Shown piece by piece: positions 8,518 to 16,618 of a stretch of DNA of 64,000 bases. This DNA is from Deltaproteobacteria bacterium (GTDB lineage: Bacteria > Myxococcota_A > Polyangia > GCA-2747355), in NCBI GenBank assembly GCA_020633415.1, contig JACKDQ010000002.1, forward strand, positions 434,001 to 498,000, given 5' to 3'. The number at the start of each line of letters is the position of its first letter. Positions within the stretch are counted from its first letter, which is position 1. A program made the translations under genes and the position numbers. The notes under the pieces are model-generated. The model was not told the origin of the DNA. It saw nothing but the letters and a program-made list of their open reading frames with translations, and did not search any database.

Positions 8518-10512
8518 ATGGGCTCGCAAAAAGTGTCAGGGGTCAAAAACGGCGTCGAACACCGCCACTTGATGAAGCGGCTGCTCAACGACGTTCGCGC
8601 GCTGGAACGCATGCTCGATCAAGATCTTTTCGAGTCTGGCGTCCGCCGCATCGGCGCCGAGCAGGAAATGTTCATCGTCGACGCGGCCTATCGTCCCGCA
8701 CCGATCGCAACCACGCTGCTCAAGGCGCTCGACGACCCGCACTTCGCTCCCGAGCTAGCGCTGTTCAACCTCGAATTCAACACCGACCCACTGCCGTTTG
8801 GCGATCGCTGCCTATCCCAGCTTGAGCAACAGCTGGTAACAACCGTTCGACGCGTCCGCAAAGTGGCCCGCGAACACGGCGCCGACATCGCGTTGGTCGG
8901 CATTCTTCCGACGCTTACGCGGAGCGATCTGATCCGCGAAAACATGTCCGAATTCGAACGATACCACCAGCTCAACGACGCGCTGACCCGCCTGCGCGGC
9001 CGCGCCTACGAATTTTCGATCAAAGGAACCGATGAGCTGACGCTCAGCCACGATTCGCTGATGCCCGAGGCCTGCAATACCAGCTTTCAGGTGCACTTCC
9101 AGGTCGCCCCTGCCGAGTTCGTTAAGCTCTACAACATCGCTCAAGCAACGTTGGGGCCGGTGCTTTCTGTGGCCTGCAACTCACCACTGCTGCTCGGCAA
9201 ACGCTTGTGGCACGAGACGCGTATCGCCGTCTTCGAGCAAGCGATGGACACCCGCTCGACCAGCCATGACGAACGGTCGGCCCGCGTGAGCTTCGGCCGA
9301 AGTTGGGTCGATCAATCCGTGCTCGAGATCTTTAAGGAAGACGTCTCGCGCTTCCGGATGCTGCTCGGCAGCCAGGCCCAAGAAGACCCCTTCGAGCAGC
9401 TAGATCGCGGCATCCCGCCGCGCCTCGACGCACTTTGCACGCATAATAGCACCGTCTATCGCTGGAACCGCGTCTGCTACGGCGTGTTCCAGGGGAAACC
9501 TCACCTACGCATCGAAAACCGCGTGTTACCCTCGGGGCCGACGGTCCTCGATCAGATGGCAAATGCCGCGTTTTGGTTTGGCCTAATGCGCGGACTGAGT
9601 GACCAATACCAAGACATCACCAAGCAGATGCCGTTTGACGACGCCAAGTCCAACTTCATCAGCGCAGCACGCTACGGCCTCGACGCGCACATGGTCTGGG
9701 TCGGCGGCCGAAAAGTAACAGCAGGCGAGCTGATCACCGAAGAGCTGCTGCCCCTGGCCCACGCTGGCCTCAAAGCGCGACAGATCGTCGAATCCGATAT
9801 CGATCGCTACTTGGGAGTGATCGAAGACCGCGTTCGCGCCAATCGCACCGGCACACAGTGGATGCTCGACTCGCTGGCAGCGATGCGCGATCGCGGAACG
9901 CGCGTCGAGCGAATCACCGCGCTCACCGAAGCGATCATTCGTCGTCAGTCGCAAGGCGAGCCCGTTCACACCTGGCCGCTGGCCCGACTCAATGCTGACG
10001 GCAACTCGACCCAGCTCTATCAGCGCGTCGAGCAGATTATGCGCACCGACATCCTCACCGTCCGCGAAGACGACTTAATCGACTTGGTCGCCGCGATGAT
10101 GGACTGGCAACACGTCCGCTATGTGCTCGTCGAGAACGACGACCACAAACTCGTCGGACTGGTGTCGCTACGCTCGTTGCTTGCCGTCACCGGACAAGAC
10201 CTCGCCCAACACCGGGGCCAGCCATTGCCAGTTGGCGATGTGATGGTCACCGAACTGATCACGGTATCGCCAGAGACGCCAACCACCGAGGCGATCGCGC
10301 TGATGCGCGATCATCGCATCGGCTGCCTGCCCGTCGTCGACATCAACCGGCACCTAGTCGGCCTGGTAACCGATCGAACGTTCGTCGCGATCGTGCAGCA
10401 AGTGCTGGAAAAGACCGCTACCGGCGAGCACCCGGCCACCGCGCGCACCGAGGAGCCACTTACGCCACCGATCCAACGCAGACCCCCACAAAGAAGAACA
10501 GGGGCCGCCTAG
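8518..10512 (+). CDS. GCS2-like carboxylate-amine ligase fused to a CBS-domain pair
   Basis: A 664-residue cytoplasmic protein. Residues about 15-440 resemble the glutamate-cysteine ligase 2 / carboxylate-amine ligase family: RRIGAEQEMFIVD supplies the early acidic metal/ATP-binding strand, LFNLEFNTDPLP follows, and HLRIENRVLPSGPT gives a later catalytic-type strand. Residues about 506-640 form two CBS motifs (DILTVREDDLIDLVAAMMDW and ELITVSPETPTTEAIALMRD), which usually bind adenine nucleotides and regulate an attached enzyme. The ATG at 8518 has GGAGG 8 bases upstream (8505-8509), so I prefer it over GTG 8503. The substrate amine is unknown. Confidence 0.8.
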   Translation: MGSQKVSGVKNGVEHRHLMKRLLNDVRALERMLDQDLFESGVRRIGAEQEMFIVDAAYRPAPIATTLLKALDDPHFAPELALFNLEFNTDPLPFGDRCLSQLEQQLVTTVRRVRKVAREHGADIALVGILPTLTRSDLIRENMSEFERYHQLNDALTRLRGRAYEFSIKGTDELTLSHDSLMPEACNTSFQVHFQVAPAEFVKLYNIAQATLGPVLSVACNSPLLLGKRLWHETRIAVFEQAMDTRSTSHDERSARVSFGRSWVDQSVLEIFKEDVSRFRMLLGSQAQEDPFEQLDRGIPPRLDALCTHNSTVYRWNRVCYGVFQGKPHLRIENRVLPSGPTVLDQMANAAFWFGLMRGLSDQYQDITKQMPFDDAKSNFISAARYGLDAHMVWVGGRKVTAGELITEELLPLAHAGLKARQIVESDIDRYLGVIEDRVRANRTGTQWMLDSLAAMRDRGTRVERITALTEAIIRRQSQGEPVHTWPLARLNADGNSTQLYQRVEQIMRTDILTVREDDLIDLVAAMMDWQHVRYVLVENDDHKLVGLVSLRSLLAVTGQDLAQHRGQPLPVGDVMVTELITVSPETPTTEAIALMRDHRIGCLPVVDINRHLVGLVTDRTFVAIVQQVLEKTATGEHPATARTEEPLTPPIQRRPPQRRTGAA

Positions 10513-10522
10513 GCGACCCCTG
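10499..10522. terminator. 24-bp near-perfect palindrome at the stop codon, possible bidirectional terminator
   Basis: The arms CAGGGGCCGCCT and AGGCGACCCCTG pair with one mismatch and no loop other than what the stem opens. The TAG stop of the ligase gene lies inside it (10510-10512). It sits between two convergent genes. There is no U-tract on either side, so termination is inferred from position and stem strength only. Confidence 0.4.
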
Positions 10523-10555
10523 CTCGAACAACGCTATACGCTATCGCTGAGCGCG

Positions 10556-11257
10556 CTATTTGGGAACGTTGTAGACCGTGGTAAACAGCACCGAGTCGCT
10601 CTTCTTGTGATAGTACTGGCAGTAAAGCTTGCCGCTTGGCGCAACCTCATCGGCGTTCACGCGCTCGCGAAAACCGCTAACCAGCGCTTGGTTCTTACGA
10701 GCGTAGTCGCTGGCATCTTGCGGCACATAAAAGTCGATCGCGAAACGTTTTGTCTTGGCCGCCAGCTTCTTGTAATGGTCAATGCGCTCGCTGTTGCTAA
10801 AGCCCTTTGAGCAGACTTTCTTTTCGGCCTTATTGAGGCCCTTGGCCTCGCAGGGCGGCGTCCAGCTCTTCTTGTCGGCTGCACTCGGTTTCGGCGCGAC
10901 ATCGTAACCGAGGAACTTGCCGTTCGGCTTCTCGGCGTCAACACATTGCATTTCAAAGTCGAGCGAGCGACCGAGGGTCGGCTCGTGTTTGGCGTCGAAG
11001 ACCAACATCACCGTCTCGCCCGGCTTGGCTTCGACCATGCAGCCGTTGCTGACCTTGGTCTTCGAACGGCCGACGTTTCCACTGCGCTTTTTGCTCGCCA
11101 GCCCCGACGGGATCTCGTAGTCGCCGTTCTTGGCCTGCCACGCTTCTTTGATCTTCACGCCCTTCATGCACTTGAACTTGGGCAGCGCGTGCGCCGTAGT
11201 AGCCAGGCAAATGCCGGCGACGATCGCCAATAGTCCACCTAATCGATTGCTCTTCAT
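10556..11257 (-). CDS. Secreted protein of unknown function
   Basis: A 233-residue protein with a clear Sec signal peptide: MKSNRLGGLLAIVAGICLA, then TTAHA, cleavage near residue 24. The mature part is basic, contains several Cys residues, and has a repeated-looking pattern of Lys/Ala segments (LNKAEKKVCSKGFSNSERID, LAAKTKRFAIDFYVPQDASD). No family recognised. The frame is open upstream to 11296, but the ATG at 11257 gives the signal peptide at the true N-terminus and has GGAG about 9 bases upstream. It faces away from the feo operon. Confidence 0.75.
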   Translation of the reverse strand: MKSNRLGGLLAIVAGICLATTAHALPKFKCMKGVKIKEAWQAKNGDYEIPSGLASKKRSGNVGRSKTKVSNGCMVEAKPGETVMLVFDAKHEPTLGRSLDFEMQCVDAEKPNGKFLGYDVAPKPSAADKKSWTPPCEAKGLNKAEKKVCSKGFSNSERIDHYKKLAAKTKRFAIDFYVPQDASDYARKNQALVSGFRERVNADEVAPSGKLYCQYYHKKSDSVLFTTVYNVPK

Positions 11258-11376
11258 CCCACGCTTCTCCATTGCTAATAGGGGTTCCATCGTCAAATGA
11301 CACCATCGCCAGGGGCTTTGCGGCGCTTCGGCTGATGGCGTCGAGAAGGCTTACGGTCGGCAGCATCGTTCCTTGC

Positions 11377-11390
11377 CGAAATTAATTTCG
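11377..11390. promoter_or_regulatory. 14-bp perfect palindrome upstream of feoAB, candidate operator
   Basis: CGAAATTAATTTCG is a perfect AT-centred palindrome in a GC-rich intergenic region between the leftward secreted-protein gene and the FeoA-FeoB fusion. Its position about 120-160 bases ahead of a ferrous iron transporter suggests an iron-responsive regulator site, but it does not match the classical Fur or DtxR consensus. Confidence 0.4.
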
Positions 11391-11511
11391 CCGACCTGAC
11401 GATAAACACCGCTCGACGCCCGACCAGCCGCTGGCGATCACCGCGCTAAATCTGCTGAACACATCAAGGATCGCCCTATCGCCGGCGTCCGACCCGGCGT
11501 TCAATGCAGGC

Positions 11512-14004
11512 TTGCCCGGCGAGGGAAACTGCGTTAGCCAACCAACCGTGGAAACGCTTGACCGGCTGCAGATCGGCCAAAACGCCAGTGTGACGGAGGT
11601 CGTCGGCGACGACGCCTTCCGACGCCGCCTGCTCGAGATGGGCTTGGCCCCTGGCGTGAGCGTACAAGTGATCCGTCGCGCCCCACTGGGCGATCCGCTT
11701 GAGATCGCGGTGCGCGGCTACCGGCTCTCACTGCGCCAGAGCGACGCGACTCGCATCTTGCTCGATACAGCGCACATTGCCGTGCCCGCGCCCCGGAGCA
11801 GTGTCGACCGGCCGGACGTATCGCCCTATCGCCGTCCAGGCGCCAAGGACAAGCCGTACACCATCACGATTGCCGGCAACCCGAACACCGGCAAGAGCAC
11901 GCTGTTTAGCCGACTGACCGGCCTCGACGCACGCATCGCCAACTATCCGGGAACGACGATCGACCTGGCCCACGGCAGGCTGTCGCTCACACCCGAACTC
12001 GACGCTGAGTTGGTCGACATACCCGGAACCTACAGCCTAACCGCGCGCTCAAGCGAGGAGCAGATCGCGATCGACGAGCTGCTCGGGCGCCGCACCGGAC
12101 AACTGCCTGATGCTGCAGTCGTGCTACTCAATGCCACCGCGCTCGAGCGCAGCCTTTACCTGCTTTTGCAGGTGATCGAGTTGCACATTCCAACGATCGC
12201 CGTGGTCAACATGCTCGACGAGGCCCAAGAGCGCGGCATCGAGGTCGACGTCGACGGCATCAGCGCCCACTTCGGCGTGCCCTGCATCGGAGCGATCGCC
12301 CGCCGTGGCATCGGCATCCCCGAGCTGAAGCAAGCGCTGATCGACGTCGTCGAAGGACGGCGCGACGCCACGCCGGGCTGGCATTGGTCTCCGCCGTCAC
12401 CGCTCGACGTTGAACTCAATGGTCTCGGCGAGCACCTTGAGGAGCAAGACGCGCCGCAGGAGCGCAAACACGCTTTCGCGCTCTGGGCCTTGATGAGCGT
12501 CAGCGACGATGACGATTTGCGCGGCGTCACGCCCGAACTGCGGGCAGCTGTCCGTGAAAGCCGGCAACGCCTTCAGCAGGGCGGCTTCGACACGGACCTC
12601 GAGGTCACCCAGAGCCGCTACAGGCACATCGACGAAGACGCCCAGCGATTTATTCGGCGCCCGGCGAGCGAACGCCCCTCGTGGAACAACCGACTGGACA
12701 ACCTGTTGACCCACCCCGTGGGCGGGTTGTTGATTTTCGTGGCGCTGATGGGACTGGTCTTCACGGCGATCTTCGATTGGGCCGCACCGCTGATGGACCT
12801 GATCGATGGCGGCTTTAACGCGGCCTCCCAGCGCGTCGGAGCGATGCTCGGTGATGGTTTCTTCTCCCGACTACTGGCCGAGGGCATCCTCAAGGGCGTC
12901 GGTGCGGTGCTGGTATTCTTGCCGCAGATCGCGATCTTGCTGACAGCGACCACGTTGATGGAAGCCACCGGCTACATGGCGCGTGCCGCATTCATGATCG
13001 ACCGTTTGATGAGACGTCTCGGGCTCAACGGCAAGGCTTTCGTGCCGATGCTCTCCGGATTCGCCTGTGCGGTACCAGCGATCCTCGCCACGCGAACCAT
13101 CGAAAACCGCCGAGACCGGGTGATCACGATGATGGCGATCCCGCTGATCTCCTGCTCGGCGCGTCTTCCGGTCTACACCCTGCTGATCGCCACTTTGTTG
13201 CCGGCAGAAAAGCAGACCTGGGGGCCACTCAGCCTCGGTACGCTGGTGATGATCGGCATCTATCTGCTCTCGACCGCGTTCGCGCTAGCCGCGGCCGGCG
13301 TACTGAGCAAGACGCTGTTCAGGGGACGCAGTCCAGAGCTGCTGATCGAGCTGCCGCCCTACCGCGCGCCGATCTGGCGGTTGGTGTTCATTCTCGTCGG
13401 TCGCAAGGTCAAAGCATTCCTCAAGACCGCAGGAACGGTGATCGTCACCGCCAGCGTGATCCTCTGGGCGCTGCTCAGCTACCCCAAACCGGACAGCCTC
13501 AGCCGAAACTACCGGGCGGAGATAGCCGCCACAAAGGATAGCGATCAGGCTCGGGCACTCAGAAACGCCGAGCAGGCAGAATTGCTCGAGCAGAGCTACG
13601 GCGGCCGGCTCGGCAAGACGCTTGAGCCGCTGATCAAGCCGCTGGGCTTCGATTGGCGGATCGGCATCGGCCTCGTCGGTTCATTCGCCGCCCGCGAAGT
13701 GTTCGTGGCGACAATGGGCATCGTCTACGGCGTAGGTGAAGCAGACGAGCAATCGACGACATTGCGCCAGGCGATTCGCCAAGCCCGGCGCCCCGACGGC
13801 ACCCCGCTCTACACCCCACTGACAGCACTTTCGCTGATCGTCTTTTTCATGATCGCTATGCAATGCGTTTCCACCCTGGCGATCGCCCGCCACGAGGCCC
13901 GAAACTGGCGCGTCCCGCTGTTCATGTTGGTCTATTTGACGGTTTTCGCCTATCTGGCCTCGCTTGCCACCTTTCAGATCGGCCGCCTACTCGGCTTTGA
14001 CTGA
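11512..14004 (+). CDS. feoB: Ferrous iron transporter, FeoA-FeoB fusion
   Basis: An 830-residue inner-membrane protein. Residues about 13-88 form an SH3-like FeoA domain (DRLQIGQNASVTEVVGDDAF). A G domain follows with the P-loop GNPNTGKST (122-130), G3 DIPGTYSL and G4-like NMLDEA. Then come the Gate and core membrane segments (GFACAVPAILATRTIENRRD; FLKTAGTVIVTASVILWALL) containing the Cys residues typical of FeoB. It imports Fe(II), gated by GTP. FeoA is usually a separate gene. The start is uncertain: TTG 11512 or GTG 11548, neither with a good ribosome site. The DUF4178 gene starts 30 bases downstream on the same strand. Confidence 0.93.
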   Translation: MPGEGNCVSQPTVETLDRLQIGQNASVTEVVGDDAFRRRLLEMGLAPGVSVQVIRRAPLGDPLEIAVRGYRLSLRQSDATRILLDTAHIAVPAPRSSVDRPDVSPYRRPGAKDKPYTITIAGNPNTGKSTLFSRLTGLDARIANYPGTTIDLAHGRLSLTPELDAELVDIPGTYSLTARSSEEQIAIDELLGRRTGQLPDAAVVLLNATALERSLYLLLQVIELHIPTIAVVNMLDEAQERGIEVDVDGISAHFGVPCIGAIARRGIGIPELKQALIDVVEGRRDATPGWHWSPPSPLDVELNGLGEHLEEQDAPQERKHAFALWALMSVSDDDDLRGVTPELRAAVRESRQRLQQGGFDTDLEVTQSRYRHIDEDAQRFIRRPASERPSWNNRLDNLLTHPVGGLLIFVALMGLVFTAIFDWAAPLMDLIDGGFNAASQRVGAMLGDGFFSRLLAEGILKGVGAVLVFLPQIAILLTATTLMEATGYMARAAFMIDRLMRRLGLNGKAFVPMLSGFACAVPAILATRTIENRRDRVITMMAIPLISCSARLPVYTLLIATLLPAEKQTWGPLSLGTLVMIGIYLLSTAFALAAAGVLSKTLFRGRSPELLIELPPYRAPIWRLVFILVGRKVKAFLKTAGTVIVTASVILWALLSYPKPDSLSRNYRAEIAATKDSDQARALRNAEQAELLEQSYGGRLGKTLEPLIKPLGFDWRIGIGLVGSFAAREVFVATMGIVYGVGEADEQSTTLRQAIRQARRPDGTPLYTPLTALSLIVFFMIAMQCVSTLAIARHEARNWRVPLFMLVYLTVFAYLASLATFQIGRLLGFD

Positions 14005-14033
14005 CAGCGCCGACCTGGGCTACGCTGCGACGC

Positions 14034-16052
14034 ATGAGTCGGTTGCTGCGCTGCCCCAACTGCGGCGGTGAACATCAGCTCGCTAACCCGGGCATCACGA
14101 TGATCGTCTGTCATTACTGCCAGACGACCGTGTACTGGGGCGAGGACGCCGTGCTGAAAACCGGCGGTCAGTCGATTCTGCCGGAGAGCGACGCACGTCT
14201 TTATCTGCACGCCACCGGCAAACTGTCAGGAACCGGTTACCAAGTCATCGGACACCTGCACTATGCCCATGACCGCGGTTCCTGGGACGAGTGGTATCTG
14301 CAACTCGACGACGGTCGCGTCGCCTGGGTCAGCGAGGACGAGCGCAAGCTGACCTTGGAAATGGCCCAGCAGGTCCAACAGGCGCCCGCTGTCTCGCAAT
14401 TGGTAGTCGGCGCCGGCGCGCTGATCGCCGACACTCAGTTCACCGTGCGCGAGCTGGGCGTCGCCGAGTGCCGCGGCGGCGAGGGACAGCTGCCGTTCGC
14501 CATCCTACCCGGAGAGCGCTACACCTACGCCGACATCGCCTCGCTCGATGGCCAGCACTTCGCCACGCTGGAATATGACGAGAATCGCTCAGTGCCAACC
14601 TGCTATGTCGGGCGCACCCTCAGCCACAGCGAGCTCACGATCGACGACGAAAAGCCGCCCTCAACGGCCGCTGGACATCAAGGGCAGCATATCGAGTGCA
14701 GCAATTGCAAAGGGCCACTCGAGATTCCACATGATCGTGAGGTTCAGACCCAGGTCTGCGAGTACTGCGGCGCCCAGCTCGATTTGACCAGCGCCGAGCG
14801 CAAGGTGCTCGGCGTCAATCCCAGCGATTTCGAGGCCGGCTTCAACTTTGAGATCGGCGAGGCAGCCAACTTCTACGGCGCCCGCTACGAAGTCTGCGGC
14901 AGAATGGTCTATACCGATGGTGAAGGCTATCGTTCGCGCGAATACCTGCTTTTTGAAAAGAACAGTGGCTATCTCTGGTTGGCCGAGGAGAACGGTCACT
15001 ACGTACTCAACCGACCCACTCAGCAGGCCCCTTCGGTCTCGCCGTTTCGTCTGGCACCGAAAACCTCGGTATCCGCAGCGGGCAAGCGTTTTCGCGTCTA
15101 CGAAAGCGGGACAAGTGAACTGATCTACGTCGACGGAGCGCTACCCTGGTTGGCGCGCGTCGGCGATAGCTTCTACTACGCCGACCTGATCGCTCCGCCG
15201 CAGATGTTCTGCGCAGAAAGCGACGGCGACGAGATCGAATACTTCCACGGCCGCTACATGCCGGCGCCCGAGGTCTGGACGGCCTTCGGAAAATCCGACC
15301 TAGCCCCCCGCCCCTGGGGCGTCCACGGTGCGCAACCGTTTCAGCGGAGTGGCATCGCCAAACTGTTGATGGCGGTCGGCGCGCTGTTTGCCGTGATCAA
15401 CTTGGGCTTTGTCTTCTGGTCTGCCGGCAAGAGTGGCCACGTCGTCTACCAACAAACGTTCCCCCCAAGCCGCTACCTCAACGAGACCGTCAGTGCGCCG
15501 TTCGAGGTCAAGGGCGGCAACGTGATGGCGATGCGCATTTCCGCGCCGCTATCCAATTCGTGGATCGCTCTCGATGCTGCCGTCGTCGACGACAAAGATC
15601 GCGTGATCATGGAAGTCGATGGCGGTGAGATCTCCTACTACTCCGGCTATAGCGGCGGAGAACATTGGAGCGAGGGCCGCACACGCAGCACCAACTATTT
15701 CAAAGCACCGCAGCCGGGCAACTATCGACTGATCATCAAGGCCAGCGCCGGGCATGGCGACTTCAATGGTGGACCGCGCGGCGAGCCGCTGTCGATCCGC
15801 ATCACCCAGGGCGCCGTGCTATCGCGCTACTTCGTCACCGCCTTCGTGATCTGTGCGCTGTTTCCGGTCTTCGAGTGGCTTCGTCGCCGATTGTTCGAAA
15901 AGCGCCGCTGGGCGGCCGTGCTCGATGACGATGACGACGATGATGACGACGATCAACCCTCCTATACCGCAATATCGCGCCCGAGCTCGCCCTCGGTGCC
16001 CGGCTCCTGGGGCTCGAGTGGCGGCGGCTCCGATTGGACAAAGGGTAGCTGA
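14034..16052 (+). CDS. DUF4178 protein with two zinc ribbons and a C-terminal membrane anchor
   Basis: A 672-residue protein. It opens with a zinc ribbon (CPNCGG at 7-12, then CHYCQ near 26-30). A DUF4178 domain follows (ARLYLHATGKLSGTGYQVIG; DEWYLQLDDGRVAWVSEDE). A second ribbon (CSNCKG near 222, CEYCG) and a second DUF4178 copy come next. There is a membrane segment near 440-460, an extracytoplasmic-looking beta region, another membrane segment near 600-615, and a run of ten Asp residues near 630. The C-terminal tail is Ser/Gly-rich. DUF4178 proteins occur with DUF350 and spermidine-synthase-like genes, exactly the order here. Function is unknown; a membrane-associated stress or envelope role has been suggested for such operons. 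Confidence 0.85.
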   Translation: MSRLLRCPNCGGEHQLANPGITMIVCHYCQTTVYWGEDAVLKTGGQSILPESDARLYLHATGKLSGTGYQVIGHLHYAHDRGSWDEWYLQLDDGRVAWVSEDERKLTLEMAQQVQQAPAVSQLVVGAGALIADTQFTVRELGVAECRGGEGQLPFAILPGERYTYADIASLDGQHFATLEYDENRSVPTCYVGRTLSHSELTIDDEKPPSTAAGHQGQHIECSNCKGPLEIPHDREVQTQVCEYCGAQLDLTSAERKVLGVNPSDFEAGFNFEIGEAANFYGARYEVCGRMVYTDGEGYRSREYLLFEKNSGYLWLAEENGHYVLNRPTQQAPSVSPFRLAPKTSVSAAGKRFRVYESGTSELIYVDGALPWLARVGDSFYYADLIAPPQMFCAESDGDEIEYFHGRYMPAPEVWTAFGKSDLAPRPWGVHGAQPFQRSGIAKLLMAVGALFAVINLGFVFWSAGKSGHVVYQQTFPPSRYLNETVSAPFEVKGGNVMAMRISAPLSNSWIALDAAVVDDKDRVIMEVDGGEISYYSGYSGGEHWSEGRTRSTNYFKAPQPGNYRLIIKASAGHGDFNGGPRGEPLSIRITQGAVLSRYFVTAFVICALFPVFEWLRRRLFEKRRWAAVLDDDDDDDDDDQPSYTAISRPSSPSVPGSWGSSGGGSDWTKGS

Positions 16053-16273
16053 TGAGGTGGATCGGTTTCTTGCTCGCGCTGCTTCTCTTCACCGGCTCGA
16101 CGGCGGGAGCGCTAGTCGCTTCTACGCTGGGCTGGGGGTTGCCCGGCCTGCTGTCGAAGCCGGTTAGCATTCGTCAATCGAGCGTCCGCAGTGGCTCGGG
16201 TCGCGGTCCAGTATTTCTCTATTTCGGCAGCCGCCGGCGACACTTCGGTGGCGGATTCCACGGCGGCAAGTAG
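16052..16273 (+). CDS. Small membrane or secreted protein within the DUF4178 operon
   Basis: A 73-residue protein with a single N-terminal hydrophobic segment (MRWIGFLLALLLFTGSTAGA) that could be a signal peptide or anchor. A Gly/Ser/Arg/His-rich tail ends in RHFGGGFHGGK. Its ATG overlaps the DUF4178 stop in TGATG, so coupling is likely. The position between DUF4178 and DUF350 supports it being a real gene. No family recognised. Confidence 0.65.
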   Translation: MRWIGFLLALLLFTGSTAGALVASTLGWGLPGLLSKPVSIRQSSVRSGSGRGPVFLYFGSRRRHFGGGFHGGK

Positions 16274-16294
16274 CCGCACTAGAAGGAGAGCGAG

Positions 16295-16519
16295 ATGCAA
16301 CAGTTCCTCGCCGAGCTCAAACCAGCGCTAATGGTCTCAACCATCGTCTATGCGTTGATCGGCATGATCATCTTCGGCCTGGCGTTTGCGATCTTCAACA
16401 AACTGATGCCCTTTTCCGTGCGCAAAGAGATCGAAGAGGACCAGAACACTTCGCTCGGTATCATCATCGGCGCCTTTCTGATCGGCCTGGCGATGATCAT
16501 TTCCGCCGCGATGCATTAG
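16295..16519 (+). CDS. DUF350 family membrane protein
   Basis: A 74-residue protein with two membrane helices (around 12-34 and 50-72) joined by a polar loop containing KEIEEDQNTSLGIIIGAFLI, which matches one DUF350 repeat unit. A good ribosome site (AAGGAG) lies just ahead of the ATG. DUF350 (YjfL-like) proteins recur beside DUF4178 and polyamine aminopropyltransferase genes. Many homologues have two or more repeats, so this is a minimal single-unit form that would have to oligomerise. Function is unknown. Confidence 0.85.
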   Translation: MQQFLAELKPALMVSTIVYALIGMIIFGLAFAIFNKLMPFSVRKEIEEDQNTSLGIIIGAFLIGLAMIISAAMH

Positions 16520-16618
16520 CAGCGTGCGAAGAGCCCGCAGGGCGCACAGCCTGTACCCAGGGCGCGCAGCGCGCCACCCTTTGCCCGTAAGCAACGAGCT
16601 GTCGTCGTTCCTTTGCCG

